Part shown: positions 1 through 5,119 of the stretch, in pieces
Numbering within the stretch: position 1 is the stretch's first letter
How the letters are laid out: the number at the start of each line of letters is the position of its first letter
DNA from: an uncultured bacterium
Lineage (GTDB): Bacteria; Bacteroidota; Bacteroidia; Chitinophagales; Chitinophagaceae
Length of the DNA stretch: 5,119 nucleotides
Reading direction: 5' to 3'
Assembly: GCA_903957405.1 (NCBI GenBank)
Contig: CAJBPC010000368.1
Location: 1-5,119, forward strand
Program-made: the position numbers and the translations under genes
Notes under the pieces: generated by a model
The model's input: the letters and a program-made list of their open reading frames with translations, nothing else
The model's database searches: none
Told to the model about the DNA's origin: nothing

Positions 1-54
1 CGCCCAAATGCTTTCCGTTGGAACCCGTTCCTCGGCAGCCCTCATGTCAAGCAT
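1..54 (-). CDS. possible 5' end of a divergent gene, cut by the window edge
   Basis: A minus-strand frame opens with ATG at 54-52 (a second in-frame ATG is at 45-43) and stays open to the left edge, giving 18 codons that begin MLDMRAAEERVP. Support is limited. Most first codon positions are purines, as in real coding sequence, and the base composition changes from about half GC here to AT-rich from roughly position 60 onward, as expected at a gene-intergenic boundary. No Shine-Dalgarno sequence or convincing promoter lies upstream. If real, the gene would be transcribed away from the DUF1080 gene and the region between them would be a divergent promoter region. I do not recognise the residues and assign no function. 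A plus-strand gene ending at 73 is an alternative reading. Confidence 0.22.
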   Translation of the reverse strand, partial: MLDMRAAEERVPTESIWA

Positions 55-257
55 CAGTGACCTGTCTGCATGAAGATTTTGTATTTGCGAAGGGTCGATC
101 CTTTAGAAACAAATTGTTCGTTGATGCTCACATTTTGGAAATCCTTTTCTTTCTCCATATCCTACGATATCGTTTTCAGAGATTTTCGCACCACTCGTCC
201 TTTCCTGTTTTGAACGAACCTGCTTATTGCCTAATTTCCAAGAAAAATAGCATCCAC
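55..257. other. AT-rich intergenic leader upstream of the DUF1080 gene
   Basis: About 200 bases with clearly lower GC than the genes on the right and no convincing gene. A plus-strand frame runs through it into the DUF1080 gene, but its translation shows no protein character and it precedes a clear signal peptide, so I read it as non-coding. It contains a candidate promoter (209-239) and a 10-bp perfect palindrome, ACGATATCGT, at 164-173. The palindrome could be an operator half-site or chance. Confidence 0.5.
209..239 (+). promoter_or_regulatory. candidate Bacteroidota-type promoter for the DUF1080-oxidoreductase pair
   Basis: TTTG at 209-212 is followed after 19 bases by TAATTTCC at 232-239. 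The Bacteroidota primary sigma factor is known to favour TTTG about 19-21 bases before TAnnTTTG. The spacing and the TTTG box fit, but the second box matches only in its TA and first two T positions. Transcription would start only about 10 bases before the ATG at 258, giving a short leader. This is a plausible guess, not a firm call. Confidence 0.28.
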
Positions 258-1595
258 ATGAAAAGACTCGCGCTGGCGTTTTCACTGTTCGTTTGTCTGC
301 AGACGCAGGCACAGTGGGTTTCCCTGTTCAACGGGAAGGATCTGAAGGGCTGGAAGCAGCTCAACGGAAAGGCAACATACGAGGTCGTGAACGGGGAGAT
401 CGTCGGTACTTCTGTGCCCAAGGAGCCGAATTCTTTTCTTGCAACAGACAAGGACTATGGTGATTTCATCCTTGAGTTGGAATTCCAGGCAGACAGTACC
501 ATGAATTTCGGCATCCAGTTCCGCAGTGAGAGCCGTGCCGATTATAACAATGGACGCGTTCATGGTTATCAGATGGAGATCGATCCATCCGAAAGAGCCT
601 GGAGTGGTGGGATATACGACGAGGCCCGCCGCAACTGGCTTTATTCGCTCGAATACAATCCTTCTGCCGGAAAGGCATATAAGAAAAGCGGTTGGAATCA
701 TTACAGGATCGAGGCGATCGGAAAGGAAGTGCGGACATTTGTGAACGGGGTGCCTGCCGCCCACCTTGTCGATACGCTTGACACCCGCGGATTCATAGCA
801 TTGCAGGTACATTCTGTCTACAAGCCCGAGGATGTGGGTAAGCAGATCAAATGGCGTAACATCAGGATCCAGACGAATAATGTGAAGTTCTCAAAGGATC
901 CGGCCATCTTCATTGTCAACCTTAATAAGAATCAGGTATCAGATGCGGAGAAACGCCAGGGCATGACATTGTTGTGGGATGGCAAGACCACGAATGGATG
1001 GCGCGGGGCGCATAAGACCGGTTTCCCGGAGAAGGGTTGGGAGATCGATAATGGGATACTCCGGGTATTGTCTTCCGGGGGTGCGGAGTCAAGGAATGGC
1101 GGCGACATCGTCACCGAGAAGATGTTTGGGGCATTTGAGTTACAGTTTGAGTTCCGGCTTTCGGAAGGTGCCAATAGTGGCGTGAAATATTTTGTCACCG
1201 AGCAGGAGAACAGTGGAGCTTCCGCCATCGGGCTGGAGTATCAGATACTCGATGACGAAAAGCACCCGGATGCGAAGATGGGTACTGCGGGAAACCGTAC
1301 GATCGGATCCTTGTATGACCTGATTCCGTCCATTAAAAACAAGCAGGCTTTACGTAAGATCGGCGAATGGAATCGCGGTATGATCCGGGTGCGTCCCGAC
1401 AACCATGTCGAGCATATCCTGAACGGGTATCGTGTCGTTGAATATGATCGTGGCAACCAGATGTATCAGGCATTGGTGGCGCGCAGCAAATATGAGAAAT
1501 GGAAGGATTTCGGCATGGCGCCGAAGGGCAGGATCCTCTTGCAGGACCATGGCGACAAGGTGGAGTTCAGGTCGGTCAAGATCCGGGAATTTTAA
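258..1595 (+). CDS. secreted protein with two DUF1080 (3-keto-disaccharide hydrolase/lyase) domains
   Basis: A 445-residue exported protein. Residues 1-18 are a Sec signal peptide: K2-R3, a hydrophobic core over residues 4-14, and a probable cut after T16-Q17-A18. Two DUF1080 domains follow, at about 20-206 and 236-443, joined by a linker of roughly 30 residues. The same landmarks recur in each: LFNGKDLKGW (23-32) and LWDGKTTNGW (239-248); an E-x-x-N-G strand near 42-47 and 262-266; GW/EW-N (145-147, 370-372) leading to F-V-N-G and I-L-N-G; and a closing strand, LQVH at 182-185 versus LQDHG at 428-432. DUF1080 is a concanavalin-like beta-sandwich whose characterised members cleave 3-keto-glycosides, so a periplasmic role in glycoside breakdown is inferred. 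The start at 258 is chosen because it begins the signal peptide. The frame stays open further upstream, but that part is not protein-like. No Shine-Dalgarno is present. The oxidoreductase gene follows after 34 bases, probably on one transcript. The substrate is unknown, and one domain may only bind sugar. Confidence 0.9.
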   Translation: MKRLALAFSLFVCLQTQAQWVSLFNGKDLKGWKQLNGKATYEVVNGEIVGTSVPKEPNSFLATDKDYGDFILELEFQADSTMNFGIQFRSESRADYNNGRVHGYQMEIDPSERAWSGGIYDEARRNWLYSLEYNPSAGKAYKKSGWNHYRIEAIGKEVRTFVNGVPAAHLVDTLDTRGFIALQVHSVYKPEDVGKQIKWRNIRIQTNNVKFSKDPAIFIVNLNKNQVSDAEKRQGMTLLWDGKTTNGWRGAHKTGFPEKGWEIDNGILRVLSSGGAESRNGGDIVTEKMFGAFELQFEFRLSEGANSGVKYFVTEQENSGASAIGLEYQILDDEKHPDAKMGTAGNRTIGSLYDLIPSIKNKQALRKIGEWNRGMIRVRPDNHVEHILNGYRVVEYDRGNQMYQALVARSKYEKWKDFGMAPKGRILLQDHGDKVEFRSVKIREF

Positions 1596-1629
1596 TGTCA
1601 TCATACATAAATTCAAAAATAATTTTCCA

Positions 1630-2985
1630 ATGGCGAGCAGAAGAAAATTCATTGGCCAGTCGGTGAAGGCAGCGGCGGCCACCTATATCGGAGCGATGGG
1701 CATGTCTGCTAAGTCGTATGCCCGGATCATGGGTGCGAACGATCGTGTCGGTGTCGGGGTGGTGGGCTTTTCGGATAGGTTCCGGTCATCATTGTTGCCT
1801 TCTTTCTCCAATCATCACAAGGAGTTGAATTTCGACATTGTGGCCGTCTCGGATATCTGGTCGGTGAGAAGGGATGAGGGCAAGCGGGTTTTGTCCGCCG
1901 CTATGGGTCATGATGTCACGACCTGTGTCAACAATGATGCGTTGTATGATAACAAATCCGTTGACGCGGTGATCGTTGCCACGGCAGATTTCCAGCATGC
2001 GCTTCACTGCATTGAAGCGGTGAAGGCCGGCAGGGATGCTTATGTGGAAAAGCCATTTGCAGAGACTATGGCCGACAACCGCGCGGCGCTGAAGGCTGTG
2101 AAGGAAACCGGAAAGATCGTCCAGGTGGGATCGCAGCGGCGCAGTGGCGACAACTATCATGCAGCAAATGATTTCATCAGGCAGGGAGCGTTCGGCGACA
2201 TCACCATGGTCGAGCTCACTTGGAATGTCAACCAGCCCGGTCGTTGGCGCAGGGCTGAACTCGTGAGCAAGATCCGGCAAGAGGATACTGATTGGAAGCG
2301 GTTCCTGATGAATCGCCCTGCCGATAAATGGGATCCCCGGAAATACCTAGAGTTCCGGCTTTTCTGGCCTTATTCCAGCGGTCTTCCCGGTCAGTGGATG
2401 TGTCATCAGATCGATACCGTGCATTGGTTCTCCGGTCTGAAGCATCCACGGAGCGTGGTTGCCAACGGCGGCATTTACATGTGGAAGGACGGCCGCAGCA
2501 ATTGGGACACCATCACAGCGGTCATGGACTATGGTCCGCAGGATGACATAACGAAGGGCTTTCAGGTGAATTTCACATCCAGGATGCATAATGGTGAAGA
2601 CAAGCCTTCGGAGATCTATTATTCTAACGGGGGTGAACTCAACCTCATCACCAACAAGATCTCTCCCCGTGGCGGCCTGACCAAAAAGTTCGCTGAGGCG
2701 ATGCAGATGAAGCCGAACCTGTTGCCGGAGCGGATGTTGGTGGAGCATGCTACGGAGGTCGTCACGTCCGCCAATACCGGAGGCGACCCGCTCACGTCTG
2801 CGCATATGCGCAATTGGATGGAGTGTGTGCGCAGCCGGAAGCAGCCCAATGCACCCGTCGAGGCGGGTTACACCCATTCCATCGCAAGCATCATGACCAA
2901 CGCTGCCGCCCGTACGGGGCAGAAAGCGACCTTCGATGAGAAGACGCAGGAAGTGATGGTGGGAGGGAAGGCTTTCAGATACTGA
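1630..2985 (+). CDS. Tat-exported Gfo/Idh/MocA family oxidoreductase
   Basis: A 451-residue NAD(P)-dependent dehydrogenase of the Gfo/Idh/MocA family. The N-terminus has a twin-arginine signal, SRRKFIGQS (3-11), then an Ala-rich hydrophobic stretch to about residue 28. It is therefore predicted to be exported folded, with its cofactor bound. The Rossmann domain spans about 38-165: strand RVGVGVVGF, then D75 closing VAVSD, where an acidic residue usually favours NAD, and the family E140-K141-P142 motif with the likely catalytic Lys. The C-terminal alpha/beta domain follows from about 185, with H259-Q-I-D262 matching the conserved H-x-x-D active-site segment. Unusually, the glycine loop reads G46-F-S-D-R-F51, where G-x-G-x-x-G is expected. 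The start at 1630 is chosen because it begins the Tat signal. The frame is open upstream to 1432, inside the DUF1080 gene. The leader is AT-rich without a Shine-Dalgarno. Its partner is inferred to be the DUF1080 protein, with this enzyme oxidising a glycoside (C3 in known cases) to prime cleavage. Inositol or amino-sugar substrates remain possible. Confidence 0.9.
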   Translation: MASRRKFIGQSVKAAAATYIGAMGMSAKSYARIMGANDRVGVGVVGFSDRFRSSLLPSFSNHHKELNFDIVAVSDIWSVRRDEGKRVLSAAMGHDVTTCVNNDALYDNKSVDAVIVATADFQHALHCIEAVKAGRDAYVEKPFAETMADNRAALKAVKETGKIVQVGSQRRSGDNYHAANDFIRQGAFGDITMVELTWNVNQPGRWRRAELVSKIRQEDTDWKRFLMNRPADKWDPRKYLEFRLFWPYSSGLPGQWMCHQIDTVHWFSGLKHPRSVVANGGIYMWKDGRSNWDTITAVMDYGPQDDITKGFQVNFTSRMHNGEDKPSEIYYSNGGELNLITNKISPRGGLTKKFAEAMQMKPNLLPERMLVEHATEVVTSANTGGDPLTSAHMRNWMECVRSRKQPNAPVEAGYTHSIASIMTNAAARTGQKATFDEKTQEVMVGGKAFRY

Positions 2986-3003
2986 TCATTCTTCGAATAA
3001 GCT

Positions 3004-3075
3004 GAAGGTATCAGGGTTTTAAGCACCAGGAAAGCATGGGCTTTCGGTGGTTGATAAAACCCTGATACCTTTTTT
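3004..3075 (+). terminator. strong intrinsic terminator with a long compound hairpin
   Basis: A perfect 17-bp inverted repeat, AAGGTATCAGGGTTTTA (3005-3021) and TAAAACCCTGATACCTT (3055-3071), is followed by T residues through 3075 (six in a row from 3070). G3004 could add a G-U pair. The 33-base interior folds further: CACC (3024-3027) with GGTG (3046-3049), a two-base bulge AG, then GAAAGC (3030-3035) with GCTTTC (3040-3045) around an ATGG tetraloop. It lies 19 bases after the oxidoreductase stop and ends transcription of the plus-strand pair. Its T run enters the hom stop codon (3077-3075, minus strand). In the minus direction no T run follows the stem, so termination of hom there is less certain. 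Confidence 0.88.
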
Positions 3076-4331
3076 CATGATATGCCGGCAAGCTCCAGGC
3101 TTATCTTTTTCAGTTTTGCGACCTCCATGCTTTCGACGATCGGGTCTGGCATGAGGATCAGCGATGTGTTGTTTTCTTTCCACCAGTTTCCATTTTTCAG
3201 TGCCAGGAAGGGTAGGATGCCGATGAGGTACTTCCTTTCTGCATCGGAGTGCCATTCTTCGAGTGTCTCGAATTGTTCTTTGGGAAGCGGAATGGCGTTG
3301 TCCATGCTCACGTATACGCGCAGGTAGAAGTCGTCTGTGAGTTCAAGTGGTTTATGATGGTATTTTTTCTTGTACTCGTACCGGTACTGGTAACGGAGCG
3401 CTGCGATGTCGCTCAGTACGGCTGAAGCGGTAGGGAAGCTGCCGGCTCCCTTGCCATAGAAGAACTGTTTGTCGGCGAATCCGCTCTCGATGACCACTCC
3501 GTTGTATTCATTGCGAACGAATGCGAGGTGGTCGTCTTGCTTCACGAATTGCGGAAGTACGAATGCGGCCACCTTTCCGTTCTGGAGTTTCTGTGCCTGA
3601 GCCACCAGCTTGATGGACTGATTCTTCTCTTGAGCGACAGTGGCGTCGGAGAGTTTTATATGTTGTATGCCGTTGCGGATGATTTCACCGGGTGCCTTTA
3701 TGATTCCATATGCATGGGCGATCAGCAGGGACCATTTGTTCACCGCGTCCCATCCTTCGACATCCAGGGCGGGATCGCTTTCGGCGAAGCCCAGCTGTTG
3801 GGCGAGGAGCAGCGCAGATTTGAAGTCAAGGTTGTCTTCGAACATCCTGGTGAGGATGAAGTTGGTGGAGCCGTTGACGATACCCCTGATGGAGTGGAGT
3901 AGGTCATTGTCGTAATACTCCTCCAGGTTTCGGATCACCGGTATAGAGGCGCATGCGGAGGCTTCGTATAACAGGGATTTTCCGGTCTCCTCCTGCAGTG
4001 CCAGTAGGGCGGGAAAATTCTCCGCGAGCATCTTCTTGCTGGCACTGACGACATCCTTCCCGTTTTTAAGTGCGGTCGTAACGATTTCATATGCCGGCCC
4101 CGTTTCATTGATCACTTCCACGATCACGTTGATCTCCGGGTCGTTCAGCAACACATCCTTGTCTGTCGTGAACAACTCCGGCGGAGCATTCCGGTCCCTG
4201 CCGGCATGCTTGACGCAGACCCTTTTGATGGTTGCATTCAGCGAAGGGGTTTGCTGCAGCACCCGGTAGAGGCCTTCGCCGACCACTCCGAATCCGAAAA
4301 GACCGATCGTCAGTTTTTTATGTGTTTCCAT
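3075..4331 (-). CDS. hom: homoserine dehydrogenase
   Basis: A 418-residue cytoplasmic enzyme that reduces aspartate 4-semialdehyde to homoserine with NAD(P)H, the branch point to threonine and methionine. The nucleotide-binding domain covers about 6-140, with glycine loop G13-F-G-V-V-G18 and SASK (96-99) at the place of the usual TANK, keeping the Lys. The catalytic domain runs to about 315: VNGSTNFILT (152-161); the full family signature at 177-199 including E184, D186-P187, D190, G193, D195 and K199, where E184, D195 and K199 align with the catalytic residues of the yeast enzyme; and GAGSFPTASAV (295-305). About 90 residues remain after 327. They begin with an ACT-like strand (FYLRVYVSM, 335-343), but I cannot make out a canonical ACT domain, so feedback control by threonine is uncertain. 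No aspartokinase is fused. It starts 18 bases after the metX stop, with an A-rich leader lacking a Shine-Dalgarno, and is probably cotranscribed with metX. The TGA stop abuts the intergenic hairpin. Confidence 0.96.
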   Translation of the reverse strand: METHKKLTIGLFGFGVVGEGLYRVLQQTPSLNATIKRVCVKHAGRDRNAPPELFTTDKDVLLNDPEINVIVEVINETGPAYEIVTTALKNGKDVVSASKKMLAENFPALLALQEETGKSLLYEASACASIPVIRNLEEYYDNDLLHSIRGIVNGSTNFILTRMFEDNLDFKSALLLAQQLGFAESDPALDVEGWDAVNKWSLLIAHAYGIIKAPGEIIRNGIQHIKLSDATVAQEKNQSIKLVAQAQKLQNGKVAAFVLPQFVKQDDHLAFVRNEYNGVVIESGFADKQFFYGKGAGSFPTASAVLSDIAALRYQYRYEYKKKYHHKPLELTDDFYLRVYVSMDNAIPLPKEQFETLEEWHSDAERKYLIGILPFLALKNGNWWKENNTSLILMPDPIVESMEVAKLKKISLELAGIS

Positions 4332-4349
4332 GTTTATTTATCTTGTTTT

Positions 4350-5119
4350 TTAATCAGCTCTTGACATGACCGATTCGAGAAATGGCCTGATGATCTTTTC
4401 GAGTTTTTCGTATTCCACCAGGAATGCGTCGTGTCCGTAGTTTGATTTCAGGAGTGCGAATTCCCCGTCAGGCACCTGTCGTGCGATGTATTCCTGTTCC
4501 TCCGGCGGGTAGAGCAGATCTGTGTCGATGCCTATGGCAAGGGTCTTGGCCCGGATCGATGCGAGTGCTTCGTGTACGGTTCCCCGTGAGCGAGCCAGGT
4601 GGTGCGCATCCATCCCTTTTGTGAGGGCATGATAGCTGAACGCATTGAAGCGCGCCGCCAGTTTTTCTCCCTGATACCGCTGGTATGATTCACTGCGGAA
4701 ATCTTCCAGTCTTTCGGGATCATCCTGTTGTGTGGCGGCGTAGGTGCGATAGTGCCGGTAGCTCAGCAAAGCGACGGACCTTGCCACTTTCATGCCGTTG
4801 AGTCCTGCATCCGGGCGGTTCTCTTTCCAAGTCGGATCCGCTTCGATGCACATCCTTTGTGATGCGTTGAAGGCTTTTCCCCAGGGCGAATGAAAGGCGT
4901 TGGTGGCGATGGGTATGATCCCTGCGAACCGCTCTGGTTCCTGCGTGGCCCATTCGAGGAGGACTTGTCCACCCATCGATCCGCCGATGCCGATTAGTAT
5001 TTTGTCGATGCCGAGTGCAGCCCTCAGCAAGGTGAATGATCTGGCCATGTCGCGGGGTGTGAAAAAGGGGAAGTCTCTGTAGTATGGCTTCTGAGTCGTT
5101 GGGTCGGTATCCAGCGGCC
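4350..5119 (-). CDS. metX: homoserine O-acyltransferase MetX (probably acetyltransferase), N-terminus beyond the window
   Basis: The last 255 residues of an alpha/beta-hydrolase-fold enzyme that acylates homoserine, usually from acetyl-CoA, activating it for methionine synthesis. The frame is open at the right edge. MetX proteins are usually about 350-380 residues, so roughly 100 N-terminal residues are missing. In the visible part, D-P-T-T-x-K-P near the start and DFPFFTPRDMAR (15-26 of the fragment) match the family. The nucleophile elbow is GIGGSMGG (43-50) with Ser47. D200 in IDTDLLYPPEEQ and H229 in GHDAFL complete the Ser-Asp-His triad. The ATG at 5048-5046 is internal (RDMAR), not the start. 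The acyl donor (acetyl or succinyl) cannot be settled here because the N-terminal part of the acyl-CoA pocket is absent. hom follows after 18 bases, so one transcript would make and acylate homoserine. Any methionine-responsive riboswitch or promoter would lie past the edge. Confidence 0.95.
   Translation of the reverse strand, partial: PLDTDPTTQKPYYRDFPFFTPRDMARSFTLLRAALGIDKILIGIGGSMGGQVLLEWATQEPERFAGIIPIATNAFHSPWGKAFNASQRMCIEADPTWKENRPDAGLNGMKVARSVALLSYRHYRTYAATQQDDPERLEDFRSESYQRYQGEKLAARFNAFSYHALTKGMDAHHLARSRGTVHEALASIRAKTLAIGIDTDLLYPPEEQEYIARQVPDGEFALLKSNYGHDAFLVEYEKLEKIIRPFLESVMSRAD

Noticed and set aside
2..73. Plus-strand frame ending with TGA at 71-73, as the 3' end of an upstream gene
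   Set aside because: Only 23 codons with no recognisable protein features; codon pattern is weaker than the opposing minus-strand frame, so neither is firm and I kept only the latter at low confidence.
18..257. In-frame N-terminal extension of the DUF1080 protein to an ATG at 18
   Set aside because: The extension is not protein-like, is AT-rich, and would bury a clear Sec signal peptide that begins at 258.
288..296. Lipoprotein signal at Cys13 of the DUF1080 protein
   Set aside because: The residues before the Cys are L-F-V, a poor lipobox, and a good signal peptidase I site (T-Q-A) lies five residues on.
282..812. Antisense open frame of 176 codons within the DUF1080 gene
   Set aside because: Opposite a well-supported domain; no family resemblance; a typical shadow frame.
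1432..1629. In-frame extension of the oxidoreductase to an ATG at 1432
   Set aside because: It overlaps the DUF1080 coding region in another frame, and the Tat signal begins at 1630.
2347..2877. Antisense open frame of 176 codons within the oxidoreductase gene
   Set aside because: Shadow of a conserved coding region, with His/Arg-rich composition and no recognisable motif.
2986..3074. Fully bidirectional terminator
   Set aside because: The stem is symmetric, but in the minus direction it is followed by CAGCTTATTC and not a T run, so I called it only for the plus strand.
3528..3902. Plus-strand open frame opposite hom
   Set aside because: It lies across the catalytic signature of homoserine dehydrogenase and has no independent support.

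Overview
The window looks like chromosomal DNA from a Bacteroidota bacterium, probably of the Chitinophagaceae type. This is inferred from protein character (a tandem DUF1080 protein next to a Tat-exported Gfo/Idh/MocA oxidoreductase, and a metX-hom pair) and from start sites that have AT-rich leaders instead of Shine-Dalgarno boxes. It is not an identification. I see no mobile element, CRISPR array, tRNA or rRNA.

Layout: two gene pairs converge on a shared intergenic hairpin. On the left, + strand, an AT-rich leader (about 55-257) precedes a secreted protein with two DUF1080 domains (258-1595). After 34 bp comes a Tat-signal Gfo/Idh/MocA oxidoreductase (1630-2985). On the right, - strand, the 3' part of metX (homoserine O-acyltransferase, running off the right edge) is followed after 18 bp by hom (homoserine dehydrogenase, 4331-3075). 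The 89 bp between the convergent pairs hold a long, perfect 17-bp inverted repeat followed by a T run. This is a strong intrinsic terminator for the left pair, and its stem begins immediately beyond the hom stop codon. At the extreme left edge a short minus-strand frame (54-1) may be the start of a divergent gene, but the evidence is weak.

Function: the left pair fits the oxidative route of glycoside breakdown. An exported NAD(P)-type Gfo/Idh/MocA enzyme oxidises a sugar ring hydroxyl (C3 in characterised cases), and a DUF1080 enzyme (3-keto-glycoside hydrolase/lyase) then cleaves the activated glycosidic bond by elimination. Both proteins carry export signals, so the chemistry would be periplasmic. 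The substrate cannot be read from the window. The right pair is housekeeping metabolism: hom makes homoserine from aspartate semialdehyde, and MetX acylates homoserine toward methionine.

The most interesting items are the two-gene 3-keto-glycoside cassette with its fused, diverged DUF1080 domains, the atypical glycine loop of the oxidoreductase, and the elaborate intergenic hairpin. None is demonstrably a new system from sequence alone.
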